Shown: positions 22,105 through 32,594 of the stretch, one piece after another | Position numbering within the stretch: the stretch's first letter is position 1 | How the letters are laid out: each line of letters opens with the position of its first letter | Assembly: GCA_018907035.1 (NCBI GenBank) | Contig: JACCIC010000299.1 | Span: forward strand, 398,524 to 462,523 | Length of the DNA stretch: 64,000 bases | Source: Sycobia sp. Sy_11 | Lineage: Eukaryota > Arthropoda > Insecta > Hymenoptera > Epichrysomallidae | Reading direction: 5' to 3' | Made by a program: the position numbers and the translations under genes | Notes under the pieces: model-generated | The model's input: the letters and a program-made list of their open reading frames with translations, nothing else | Told to the model about the DNA's origin: nothing | Database searches by the model: none

Positions 22105-22862
22105 TCAGTCGTGGAAAATAGTTTCACTTTGACTCTTTCAGGAAAACCTTAGAAGCCCAATACTTTCCATCCATTGAACTACCAAAGCATAAAAATTATG
22201 TTTTAAGTTTAGTCGAACTTTTAACCTTTAATTCAATTCCAAATATTGACAATACAAATAATCAACTTCATTTAAAAGGATAAATTATTGCTATCCTCAT
22301 TGGTAGTTACGAGATTGATGATATAAATCAATTTTTATCTAATACATTGAAATCAAAAGGAATGGAATTTTCCTTGAAAGCTAACAATAATACATTTAAA
22401 AGTGAAATTAAATGCAGTGTTTCATTAGACCTTAGACCTGAAAAATCAATCGGTTGAGTATTGGGTTTTACTCCTCGTACTCTCAAAGAAAATATAGAAC
22501 ACCGTTCTGATTTACCAGTGAAAATATTGAAAATCAACGCACTAAGAGTCGAATGTAACATTACTGCAGGAGCTTTCATTAACAACCAAAAAGTTCATAC
22601 TATTCATGAATTCTTTCCCAATGTTCCTCCAGGATATAAAATCATAGAAATTCCATCACATGTTATATATCTACCACTTAGTGTTAAGTGCATAGATAAT
22701 ATACATGTTCGAATTGTGGATCAGGACGGGAATCTAGATAATTTTCGAGAAGAGGAAATCAGTCGATTGAAGAGTTTGAAGTTAACTTCGTTAACACTGA
22801 AGAACATTCAGTTCCTACAAAATCTAGGTCTAAAAGTTCGTGGAAAAAAATTAGCTGTATAA
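22105..22862 (+). pseudogene. Penton-like minor capsid protein, copy 1 (broken)
   Basis: The frame is recognisable from about 22105 and becomes continuous from 22461. Conserved-looking parts are KINALRVECNITAGAF, IHEFFPNVPPGYKIIEIP and the terminal IHVRIVDQDGNLDNF. The last is characteristic of the single-jelly-roll minor capsid (vertex) protein of Polintons. Stops occur near 22281 and 22455. The 3' end after REEEIS departs from the expected end and may reflect a frameshift. It lies directly before the major capsid gene, the usual order. Assignment relies on remembered family features; a structure-based search would settle it. Confidence 0.7.
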
Positions 22863-22883
22863 TTTTCTGCTGCTTTCTGAAAA

Positions 22884-23941
22884 ATGGACGAAATACTAAA
22901 AATTCAATCAGGTGTGGCATTCGATGAATCAATTGCTCATTATAAAATTCACGTACATCAACCATACACATCACTAAACTTTGATCATAATGATGAAACT
23001 CGCATTTCCATCCAACACCAAGATCTGTGTCTTCTACCATCACGTAGTTCTATCCATATCTATGGAAAATTAGAAAGCACTGCTGGAAATGCACCAACTA
23101 AATCTAGATTCGTCAACAATGGGCATGGAAACTTTGACGTTTCTATTCCTCTAAGTATGATTTTGGGCTTCCCAGAAGATTACCGAAAAATTGTAATTAA
23201 CATGAAACATGAACTCATTCTGGTAAGATCAAGATCTGACCTGAATGCGATAATCCAGGAAGGTAGTATAGTTGGTAATAATACTACATATGAAGAATAT
23301 AACATAAAAATTACAAAAATAGAATGGTTAATGCCTTATGTCATTGCTTCTGATAAACAAAAAATTCAACTTTTAAATTTCATTGGCAAAGATAATCCCA
23401 TCCCAATGTGTTATCGTTCACGGAACTATTTGAATATCCTGTTCTGCCAAGCGCCAATAAGCATGTGTGGGCAGTCAAAACTTCCAATCAATTGGAGAAA
23501 CCACGTTATGTAATTCTCGGCTTATAGACATAGAAAAAATATGAAGCATCCGCAAACGGCAGTCGTTTTGATCATTGCAATATTACTTACGTGAGACATT
23601 TTTTGAGTTCTCAATATTATCCATACAATAATTTAAACCTTGACATATCTAATAATCAATATGCAATACTGTATGATATGTATGCAAATTTCCAAAAAAC
23701 ATACTATACAAGGGATCCTCAACCACTGCTTTCAAAGAAAGAGTTTCTCAATAATGAACCTCTCATAGTTATTGATTGCTCACAATAAAATGAATCTCTA
23801 AAGAGCGCTCCTGTAGATGTACGTTTAGGATTTAAGACTCAAGAAAACTTTCCAGTCAATACTACAGCTTATTTCTTGATCTTGTACGATCGCATATTTC
23901 AGTATAATCTCATCAGTGAAGATGTGAGAAAGATTATTTAA
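22884..23941 (+). pseudogene. Polinton major capsid protein (double jelly roll type), copy 1 (broken, internally deleted)
   Basis: Starts at 22884 with a 209-codon frame. Conserved-looking segments include FDESIAHYKIHVHQPY, RISIQHQDLCLLPSRSS, GNFDVSIPLSMILGF, RSRSDLNAI and TKIEWLMPYVIASDKQK. After a frameshift at about 23410 the chain continues (YVILG near 23505, stops near 23522) and then from 23591 as SQYYPYNNLNLDISNNQYA, YDMYANFQ and PLIVIDCSQ, to a stop at 23941 after one more stop near 23786. The stretch after KSRFVNNG joins directly to HGNFDVS. I infer that a block of the first jelly roll is deleted, since the total of about 350 codons is short for this family. It builds the icosahedral shell in related viruses. 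Confidence 0.8.
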
Positions 23942-23983
23942 ATATTTCTTAATTCAAAGAAGAAGAAAAATGAAAAAAAAATT

Positions 23984-24160
23984 TTAATTACTATACTGCA
24001 AGAAATTAATATTTATAGAATAATAATTTATTATGTTATTTGTTTAATAAAAAATAATTTAATACAATACATAAACTAACAGCTTGAATGAATTATAAAA
24101 TAATAAATTCTATTGTGTATTGGATTTTGTCATCCTAAAAATTAAGTATAATAATTAATT
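23984..24160. repeat. Polinton right-end segment repeated at 42.5 kb
   Basis: Starts TTTTAATTACTATACTGCAA and is matched almost base for base at 42511-42689. Matching stops after AAGTATAATAATTAA. It marks element-derived sequence beyond the capsid gene and gives the best estimate of the element's right portion. Confidence 0.75.
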
Positions 24161-24445
24161 TTACAATTATTTACCTTATTATTTACCTACAGACAATATT
24201 GTTTATCTAAATTTTCGCAAAAAAAAATTAATTTGGAAATATTATTCACTGTTATCTTTATACTTATTTCAATATTCGTAATTAAGAGAGCACATTCTAT
24301 TCATTAATGAAATAATTAATATCATTTAATTTTTCATCATTTTTTTTGTCACATTCCATAAACCAAAGTTTCGTATAAAATTGTGTAAATCATTGGTAAA
24401 CAAGTTTTGATAATATGAGGTTGTTATATATATATATATATATAT

Positions 24446-25559
24446 TGGAACGGGGTACTTAATAGTTAAACACCCGGTAGATGTACCCGTTAACAGAGGT
24501 GTAAAGAACCGCGAACGGATTAAATTGTTTAAAACAATCTTTTTGGACCGTAGGTTCTTTGCTGTTATTTATTCCTCAGACTTACCTTTACTTACCCTGG
24601 AAATTATATAAATAATAATATATTTGGATAAATTATCAGTAATCCAGCGAAAGACGGATTAATGATCAGGTACAGGGAGGAAAATGTGTATAATATTCTC
24701 TAATATATAAGAAAAATAAAATCAAAAGTGAATCTATTTTATTAGTCAATAAAACAATTTAAATTTTTATTTAATTTAATAAAATTATAACAATTGTTAT
24801 TCTAACCCTACCTAATATACACCCGCGATTAACTAGCGCGCGTATCCGTTCACACAGGGTGTGAGAGAGGTGAATTTATAAGTCTCACAGAGAGACAGAG
24901 CAACAAGAGTGCCACCTGAAGAAGAACAAGGTGTACTATCAAACAAAGTTGAATACGCGCTTGCTACTCTTGCTATCCTAGTCTATGGTTATATCTCTCC
25001 GTTTCTCTCACACTACTAAAATTAATTCGTTATGTCTAATAATTTTAATCGGGAAGAAAATAAATAAAAAGAAGTAAAAGTATATAATATTGTACCAAAA
25101 ACTAAAAGTACAATAAATATATAAAAAGAAAAATGCACCAACCTTAATACACAAACGCCGAAAAAATACAACCCAACGACGAAATTAACGTGAGTTACTG
25201 GATGCTATAAAACCGGCCGGTTTGATTGCCATTCTTCGGCAATAATCTTTTTGTATATAATAAACTGTCTTTTTTCACTATTTATTTAGATGAACTAAAT
25301 TTTCCTGTTATGATTGAAATACAATAATAACTTTTAAATATCCAACAGTGGCTAGGAGAATAGAAGAGCAAAATTTTTACACTAACTAAACTTTGTCAGG
25401 TAAAAGAACAACTAACTGTATTATATTAATAATTTTTCTATATTATCTTCCTCTTTATTCTCGTTCTCTCTCTCTCTCTCTTTCCCTTTTTCCCTCCCTT
25501 TTTTCCTATTTGTTAATAATATTAACATGTATAGGTCGAACTAACCTATACATGTTACA
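24446..25559 (-). repeat. 3' LTR of Gypsy-A
   Basis: In element orientation it begins TGTAACATG at 25559 directly after a purine tract and ends CCCCGTTCCA at 24446, giving the TG...CA form. The length is 1,114 bp. The partner LTR is not in the window, so the outer boundary is inferred from the CA end and the adjacent (AT)n tract. Confidence 0.65.
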
Positions 25560-25570
25560 CCCTCCCCCCA
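25560..25570 (-). other. Polypurine tract of Gypsy-A
   Basis: On the minus strand TGGGGGGAGGG sits immediately before the LTR start TGTAACATG. This is the classic plus-strand primer position for LTR elements and fixes the LTR edge. Confidence 0.8.
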
Positions 25571-25774
25571 GACGTTGCGAATACTACTGTAAAGCAACTC
25601 TCCAAGAAGATCTAAGGGATAGCTATAGGAAATATGGATGGGAAAAGGGAAATAATATTATAATCATACATATATTAACAAAAATTATAATATTTATTAT
25701 ATATATACAGTGACATCCGAACGGCGAAAGAAAACAAATATATACAAATAACAATAAACAAAATTTCTTTTTCT

Positions 25775-27290
25775 TCACCGCTGGGTGTCACGGAGAGAGA
25801 GATCTCCCGGGACCTTAACCGCCCTTAAGGAACCAGGGTGTTTTTCTTTCGAATTTATGGACGTCACGATTAGGACACTTTTCCTCCTTCGTGACGCCCG
25901 GATACCCGCAAAAGAAACACCGGCGGTGTCGGCCGTACCGTCCACTAGGATCTTGAACATAGTACGACCAGAAGTCTTCGTCTGGAGTTTCTATTCTATT
26001 TTTCGAAACCCCAGGTCGGGGATCTTCTCTACGGAAATTACCCGACGGACTTCCCTGCCGCGATCAGCAGGGCCACCGGCGGTGCACCCTGGCATCCTAC
26101 CACCACGACTCCCTCCGGGTCGTGGAGGCGCTCTTGATTTTAGCCGCTCATCCGCGGCTAAGTTCGCGAAATCCCGAAGGGAGGAGGGTACACCCTCTCC
26201 TAACCGGCGAGCCTCTTTACGGGTACGGAGAAGCTCGGCATGCACCCGCCCTGCCTCGGCCTCGGCGGCCTTTGGGCGTGCGAGAGCTGTCGTTAGCCAC
26301 TCCACCCTTTGTCGCTCACGACGCTGCCGGTGTAAGCTCAGGAAAGCTTCCTCAGCCCTCGATGACTCCACTAAGTTATCAAGTTCCAGGGTCAAGACGG
26401 GACCAACCTGTTTCCGGCACTAGGTCGACCCCGTAATTCTTCCCAGAGATCGATGACTCTACTCTGGGCTTTCTTGATCACTTCTGCCTTGGCCTTGAAA
26501 TCGGCCAAGGCTTCTAAGAGCCGCTGCTCCATTCGTTGGAGCGGAGTCATGCTAGGGGGGTGGCTCTTGCCTGCTCCGGAACCTGAAACTCCTGCTTCGG
26601 GGGGAGAAGACGCTGGACCACATTCAGACGTATGTGGTCTCGATGTTCCTCTCATTCCTAGGTCATGATCCCCAGGAGTGGTGGGGTCGGTCTCAGAGGC
26701 CTCTTCTCGCTCCCCAGCTCCTGCTGGAGAGCTAGATCGCGCCTCTGATCTCACCTCTTCTTGTCCCGGAGCTCCTGCTCCGGGAGAGGCGTTCGTAGGT
26801 GCCGGGAAAGGACCAGATTGTTCGGACTTAAATATACGATCGGGACGCACCTCCTCTTGACCCGAAGCTCCTGCTTCGGGAGGAGTGATCTCCGACCGTA
26901 ACGTGCCAGATCATAGCTCAGACCTCACCCCCTCTTGTCCCGATGCTCCTGCTTCGGGAGGGGTGGTCTGGGCACTTGGACTGGTGGGAGGCGAATGAGG
27001 CCCCCTTCTTCTCCCCTTGCCATTCGGACGGTAGGACCCTGACGTCGACTTAGGACATCTGAGAGGGACGTATTCCCCCTCGTCCAAATTCGGACCTTCC
27101 TCCTCCATCACTTCGATCACCTCGGAGGGGGGTTGCGGAAGAAACCAACTCGGAGGTATGGGGTGAGCAGATCGGTAGCCCCGACGGACTACTGTCAAGA
27201 CCAAACCTTGCTCCCACATCTCCCCGAGCAGCTCCGTAAAACGGGCAACGAAGGATTCGTCCATCAAATTTTCCATCTGAAACAAATAAA
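25775..27290 (-). pseudogene. Gypsy-A 3' ORF region (unknown, Pro/Glu/Ser-rich)
   Basis: Three successive minus-strand frames (27285-26911, 26850-26392, 26395-25991) together form a G+C-rich coding-like region. The first starts MFQMENLMDESFVARF and has a folded-looking helical part (LLGEMWEQGLVLTVVRRG) before acidic and Pro-rich sequence. The second contains repeated PPEAGASGQEG-type peptides and a helix LLEALADFKAKAEVIKKA. The third is an Ala/Glu/Arg-rich coiled-coil candidate (EEAFLSLHRQRRERQRVEW). Frame changes and a stop separate them. I recognise no family; an envelope is unlikely because no signal peptide or transmembrane helix is seen. It occupies the place where integrase or a third ORF is expected. 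Confidence 0.45.
26573..26962. repeat. Palindromic GCTCCTGC repeats in Gypsy-A
   Basis: Five short units centre on AGCTCCTGCT-like cores (near 26590, 26720, 26775, 26870, 26948). Two are perfect stems around a TCCT loop: CCCGGAGC with GCTCCGGG, and CCCGAAGC with GCTTCGGG. A third has one mismatch. The units differ by paired changes that keep the stem. On the minus strand they encode repeated Pro-Glu-Ala-Gly-Ala peptides. Confidence 0.7.
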
Positions 27291-27301
27291 AGAAGGACGA
27301 A

Positions 27302-27778
27302 CTATATTAATAGGAAGGGGGAAACTATTTCTCCTTCCGTGGCCTCCCACGCGGTCTTCGTTCTATAGTCCTTTCGACGAGAGGACGCCATATCTTGAGA
27401 CGAAGACCGCTGGATCAAAAGTTTATTTTTACGCGGACGACCTCGTTTCCTACCCGGGATGAAACCTACCGCTTCGTGAGTATTCTCGGGATCGTCCTGC
27501 GCAGAGGACCTCGCTCTAGAAACTTCACCAACTGGTGAAGACTCTCGCATTACAGGTGGGTCGCTCGTCACCTGGTCGTGATCCAACGAAGGTTCAGGAT
27601 TCATTTCTTCTTCTTCTGGTTCCAGCGGTGGTTGGGGTAAAACCCCATCCTTTGGTTCCAGCGTAGAAGTATCCTCCAGGAAATCGTTTTCCTCAGGTTG
27701 GACGTATCTTGGACGTTCGTGAACCATTGTAGATACCACTCGTCTTGGGTATCTCTTGCCCAGGTTCCAGTTGAGCAA
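27302..27778 (-). pseudogene. Gypsy-A region with AT-hook between RNase H and 3' ORFs
   Basis: A 158-codon minus-strand frame. Its first part overlaps the end of the RNase H frame; after about residue 30 it becomes acidic and Pro-rich (LEPEEEEMNPEPSL). It carries GRKRGRPRKNKL at about 27427-27460, a canonical AT-hook core (RGRP flanked by basic residues). The expected zinc-binding HHCC and DDE integrase domains are not in any frame here, so either integrase was deleted and this is downstream coding sequence, or the family has a different 3' module. Confidence in the AT-hook is good; in the gene model it is low. Confidence 0.5.
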
Positions 27779-29914
27779 GATAGATCGTCTCCCTCGGACA
27801 TGCTAGAGAGGGCGTCTGGCACGTTGTTCGACGTCCCTTTACGATGCTCTACATCGAAACTTTGCCCTTGCAATCTTAGAGCCCATCGTGCGAGTCTGCC
27901 AGTTGGGTTCTGCATCGTACGAATCCACCTCATATTGCTGTGGTCCGTAACGACACGGAAATGATATCCATCTATATAAGGACGAAACTTATCAATAGCC
28001 CATACAACAGCTAAGCACTCTCTCTCGGTTACCGAATAGTTTCTTTCAGCTTGGGAGAGTGCCCTACTCGCGAACTCCAATACCCGTTCTTGTCCGTCGA
28101 CTTCCTGCGGAAGGACCGCTCCAATACCAGTGTCACTTGCATTTGTTTGCACGGTGAACTGGATATCGAACGACGGTCTATGCAGGACGGGTGCCGAAGC
28201 GATCATTGATTTGATCTTGTCGAAAGAGGCTTGTTGTTCCTCGGTCCACTCATAACGACAGTCTTTTCTAGTTAGAAGTGTGAGTGGTTCGGAAATGGTA
28301 GCGAAAGCTTTTAGAAATTTCCTCTACCACGATGCCACACCGACGAAACGTCTAAGTTGCTTTAGATTTCTCGGTTCCGTGTAGCACATTACTGGTTCGA
28401 TCTTCTCGATATCGGGACGGAATCCGTCACGATTAACGAGAACACCTAAGTATTTGACTTCGGTGTGTCCAAAGACACTCTTTTCTCGGTTTATCGTGAG
28501 TCCAGCTTCATGTACTCGAGCAGGAATACGACGTATCCAGTCTAAGTGTTCTTCGAATGTCTCAGTAGCGATGATAATATCGTCTAGATATGAAAAGGCA
28601 TTCGGCTCGAGGTCTGGTCCGATAATTTGGTCTATAAGTCGTTGAAACGACGCTCCAGCGTTAGATAGACCGAAGGGCATCCTGGTAAACTGGATCAATC
28701 CCATTCCAAGTACCGTAAATGCTGTTATCGGTTTGGATTCCGGATGAAGTGGTATTTGATGATACACGCTACTCAGATCTAAGGTAGAAATATATCTGGC
28801 TGATTGTAGCTACCTTAGAATCTGGTCCATGTTAGGTAAAGGGTATGCATCAGGTTTCGAAACTAAATTAACTTTTCGAAAGTCGATGCAAAATCTATAT
28901 TTCCCGTTACTTTTACGTACCATCACCAGTGGGCTTGACCATCCAGTTGTGGATGGTTCGACTACTCCAGTCTCTAACATTTCTCTAACTTGAGAATGCA
29001 TCTGTTCTTGTATTTTCATAGAGACTGGATATGCCTTTTGGCGTATAGGGCGAGCATCTCCTACATCTATTATATGTTCTGCCCACGTCGTACGTCCCAG
29101 TGGCACTTCTCCCGCCGGCAGAATTGTATTTAAAAGCTTCTTATTCCTACTGTGATATATCCGCGAGAGCAATGGATGCTAACCTCGAAAACTCCATGGA
29201 CAGATCAAAATCAGTATTTTCTTCTGAGTTTATTGCGCCTACTCGAATAATTTCAGAAGATAAGCCGACAGTCAATCGCAACGGTGCCAGTCGTTGGATT
29301 TCATTACATGTGACTGCGGCTACTTCCATCCTGACCCCTTTATTCGCTACTTGGACCCACAGCGAATTATCAATCGGATCATGGATGGTACCGAGCGCTC
29401 GTGCGAAATTGGCTCCTACGTAGCAATCTACTTCAAGGTTTGACATCACAGCAACTGATACGTTGCGCGTGAACCCTGCCAATTCGAACGGCAGTTCGAC
29501 GTGACCCGTGACGTAAAGCGGAGAGTTCCCTGGGCCTCTAGCACCAACTCCAGACGCTGGGTGGAACTCTCGCTGGCAAGCCGTTGCTAATTGTAGCCCG
29601 ATCTTGCCCATGACAGTACGAGACGCGCCGGTGTCGTACAATGCACGGATCCGATACTCAGCAATTCGTACCGGGATCCACCAGCGCGCTTCTTCCGGCC
29701 GTGCTGCAATTTGGCCGGGATCTAATTTGCCACTGTCATTTTCCTCAGTCGACGGAATTTCCTCAACTGAACCAGGCCTCTCTTCAATCTGATTAGTCGA
29801 GGACGACTGAGAATTCGAGAAACAAGATCCTCGAATATTTTCGTTTGGGGTCACGTTTGGGTTGCAAGTCGACCGGACCCCTATTGGCCGCCTTGCTTCC
29901 CGTTTCCCGAACAT
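27690..29914 (-). pseudogene. pol: Gypsy-A pol: protease, reverse transcriptase, RNase H
   Basis: Protease: ALYDTGASRTVMG (catalytic DTGA) near 29620-29650. Reverse transcriptase: fingers GWSSPLVMVRKSNGKYRF near 28900, MPFGLSNAGASFQRL near 28660, and catalytic FSYLDDIII near 28590, followed by thumb sequence GLTINREKSVFG. RNase H: QTNASDTGIGAVL (the first catalytic Asp appears as Asn), SVTERECLAVVWAI (Glu) and RVVTDHSNM (Asp). A linker TQDEWYLQWF then breaks off. Breaks: stop at about 28810 in RT, stops around 28321 and between 28207 and 28320, and a stop after the protease at 29147. No integrase follows. Active-site change plus stops show it is dead. Confidence 0.85.
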
Positions 29915-31826
29915 TTCGGGCAGTTATAAATGCGGTAACCCATTTCACCACATTTATAACATTTAACCGGGCCGTCCTTACTCTTCTTCTGATCTGCAGG
30001 ACGACCCTCCTGAGCTTTGTTAACCTGCTCCGGACTGGTAGTTCTAGTAGACTTCTTCTTACGGGGTGTTCGATTCCGCCTCCAGGGTTGGCGGTTCGTT
30101 TTCGAAGGCCCTCTTCTTTCTCTTCTGGTTTCGGCCTTCGATCTCCCTGAGAAGTAGACGGTCTACTAGGTGGTCCCACCTGCCCGAATTTTGATTCCAA
30201 ACGAGTCAGTAGCTTGCGTATTTCTGTCATATCAGTATTGATCCTATTTTCTTGATCGGGATTTTCCTGATGTACAGTTGCAGCCACTTTAGTTCTAGTC
30301 CATTTGGAATTCGGCGATTTATATGCGGCTTCGCGCAAAATCGCCTTATCCGGCGAAAGAGGAGTGTGATAGTATTTTTCACACTCCAATGCAAATTCGG
30401 CATCTCCTTCCAAATTTAGAAATGCCCACACAGTGCTAATGGATTTCCTTGGTATCCTTCGCTGGATTTCGGGGTGTGCATTACGCAGCAGTCTATCCAA
30501 TTGCTCTGTCTCGGGGAGAGGTGGAATTGGCCGGTCGAATATCGAGAGGAGACAAGCGATATAATCACTCGATGGTTCGTTGGCTCCTTGAGTTCGAGTT
30601 TCGGCTTCTCTAACCCATTTTCCTCGATATTCTGGACCGGCTCCGTACCATTCTTTTGCAGCGGTACGGACTTCACTCCAGGTGGTTATGCCTCTTTTTC
30701 TTAAAGCGTCGAGCCATAACTCTGCCTTCCCCTTGAATATTTCGGGGAGCGCCTGTGTTAATTCTTCGTCCGATATTTGCGAACTTCTTTGGCCCTCCTC
30801 TATCCACTTGAGGAATAATTCTAGGTCCTGATGGGAATCTTCATAATGGATATCCCATTTACGGACCACTAAATCTATATCCCTCTTGGATCCCCCAATG
30901 AATTCTAACTTTTCACTGGGCAATCCTCCGGACAGCGTAATCCTCGAAGTTTCTGTTGGCTTCGAGGAGTCCCCCCCCCCCTTCCAACCACGTTCACGGA
31001 CTCGAGGGCTTGAGCGTGGCGTCGAAACACCACTGGCTGGAGGTTGTAGGGAGACTGACGATTCTTCCTGCACGGTAGATGCGTGACACACAAATGTGTC
31101 TTGTATCTGCACCTTCTTCCGTGCAGGGTCGTCGGCCACTCGTGTACTGCTGACCGATGCGAAACGAATTTGAGATATAGCTGACAATTGGTTGGTTATG
31201 GCAGCCAACGCTTCTTCTAACCTCTTCGTTCGTTGGTCTTGAACTCCCATAAACTACATAATATCCTCCATTGTGCATGGAGGTAGACTGCCAGGTTGGG
31301 AAGTGGGGATTGCGCTTGACGATGGGGGTGGGGTCGTCTGTCCCGACTGTTCTTGTGGGAGGAGTAGGCCTTCTGCAGTCGTCTGCTCATCCACACCAGG
31401 CTGGATGGTGAGACGCACCCTCAAGCGCAATCTAGAGGCTTCGAGATTCCGTTGGACTTCTTCGTCATGCTCCAGTGACTCCAACGGATGCCTCTCTTCT
31501 CCATCACCCGTTGAATCTAGCCAGGACGGATCACCCTGAGCAATAATCCTTTCAATGAAGGATTTACTGGCTGACTCATACTTAATAAAGACATGAGCCA
31601 GATCTTCTTCTATTTCTTCTACAAAATCATCCTGGTCATACTCTCCTTTCAGCCATTGGTTTATTCTGCGAAGCCGGTCAAATATCGTACCATCACTTCG
31701 CAGAGACAGCTGATGGAGGTAATCATCAACTTCACCTCCTGTTAGGTATAAGCACCCTTGGTCGACTGGAGTCAACGGAGCTTTAAAGGAGGGAGAGGTT
31801 GATCTCTTAGCCATGTCGTAATACAC
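29793..31826 (-). pseudogene. gag: Gypsy-A gag
   Basis: One frame runs from MYYDMAKRS at 31826 through a single TAG (31254-31256) and restarts three codons later at MGVQDQRTKRLEEAL (31250). The capsid-like retrotransposon gag region has WDIHYEDSHQDLELFLKW, IFKGKAELWLDALR, EWYGAGPEYRGKW and ILEF-type helices before NLEGDAEFALECEKYY. Past about 30060 the frame shifts. In the shifted frame a zinc knuckle CYKCGEMGYRIYNC (about 29905-29965) precedes protease; its expected His is Tyr. Total of about 640 residues is normal for insect gypsy gag. The single TAG may be a mutation; programmed readthrough is possible but unproven. Confidence 0.75.
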
Positions 31827-31977
31827 AAAAGATACCTATATATACAACGATGGTGGACAACAAAAAGTGGTACATACATACAAACACATTACAAACATAG
31901 TAATGTGATACAGAAATTTGAGATTACAGAGAGGTGCGAGATGTTCGAGCTTGAGCCAATATTCATATATATTGAAA

Positions 31978-32560
31978 TGCTTATTCCTGAGTAAAACACC
32001 GAACTCTTACATATCACCAGCTAAGGCGCACCTTAGCGTGATGTAAAAGAGAGAATAAAGATTTATTCCGATATTGCGAAAGAAACTCCGTGTAAATAGA
32101 CGGACCACTTCTATAAACCGTTTAAGTAAATAGAGTAAACAAAGCGAGCAATCACTGAGCCAAGGCCCTCTGAATTCCTAGAAATTTAGATAAGCCAATT
32201 AATAAGTAGACAGAATATAAAATAAAATGCCAGCGCTAATAATTAATTTATAAATCGTTATTTTTTTTGTTGCAGGGTATCTACACCGAGATGCCAATAG
32301 AGTAGAATTTATTTCTTTTTTTTTTATTATAAAATAGAATTTATTACTATTTTTTTATTGTATAATTTATCGAAGAATATATTTTGTTATTTTTTTTGTA
32401 ACATAAAGAAAACGAGTATCAAATCATTCACCCAAAAACTTGTCCTGATATGTTCCTCCATCCGAATCACGTATCCTGAAACCCTCAGAAAATTCCAATA
32501 AAAATAAAGAATTAAAAATCGATAAAAGAAAAATAAAGCGGAAGGAGAAGGAACGTTACA
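31978..32560 (+). repeat. 5' LTR of Gypsy-B
   Basis: Begins TGCTTATTCC and ends GAACGTTACA, directly followed by the primer binding site. It contains a small hairpin (CTAAGG CGCA CCTTAG near 32020) and several AATAAA-like signals (for example near 32053). The first five bases could extend to 31973. Confidence 0.9.
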
Positions 32561-32578
32561 TGGCGCTCGAACAGGGAC
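32561..32578 (+). other. Primer binding site of Gypsy-B (tRNA-Lys type)
   Basis: TGGCGCTCGAACAGGGAC follows the LTR without a gap. It differs at one base from the well-known lentiviral site complementary to the 3' end of tRNA-Lys3, so the primer is likely a tRNA-Lys. Confidence 0.75.
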
Positions 32579-32594
32579 CTGATCAAAAAATTCG

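Larger units (their letters stand above)
8287..24160 (+). mobile_element. Polinton/Maverick (adintovirus-like) element, copy 1, degenerate
   Basis: The element carries PolB, chromodomain integrase, packaging ATPase, adenain-like protease, penton-like and major capsid proteins, the diagnostic Polinton set. The left edge is defined by where this copy and copy 2 begin to match (AGTAGATAGGCTATGGGCA at 8287 and about 49305) after unrelated flanks. The AG start fits the family's termini. The right edge is less certain. Sequence to about 24160 is repeated at 42511-42689, but no inverse of the left end is found before the next element at 24446, so the right terminal inverted repeat is missing or eroded. 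Length of about 15.9 kb is normal for the family. Nearly all genes carry stops or frameshifts, so this copy is dead. Confidence 0.9.
24446..31972 (-). mobile_element. Gypsy-A: Ty3/gypsy-like retrotransposon, minus strand, 5' end missing
   Basis: Read on the minus strand the order is gag (31826 to about 29900), protease, reverse transcriptase, RNase H (to about 27780), a 3' region of about 2 kb, polypurine tract (25570-25560) and LTR (25559-24446). I find no integrase. The second LTR should lie right of 31826, but sequence there runs only to 31972, where Gypsy-B begins, and does not resume after it. The copy is therefore 5'-truncated or was rearranged when Gypsy-B inserted. Stops and active-site changes show it is inactive. 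Confidence 0.85.

Noticed and set aside
26573..26962. CRISPR array
   Set aside because: Repeats are short, palindromic, unevenly spaced and inside coding-like retrotransposon DNA in an animal genome.
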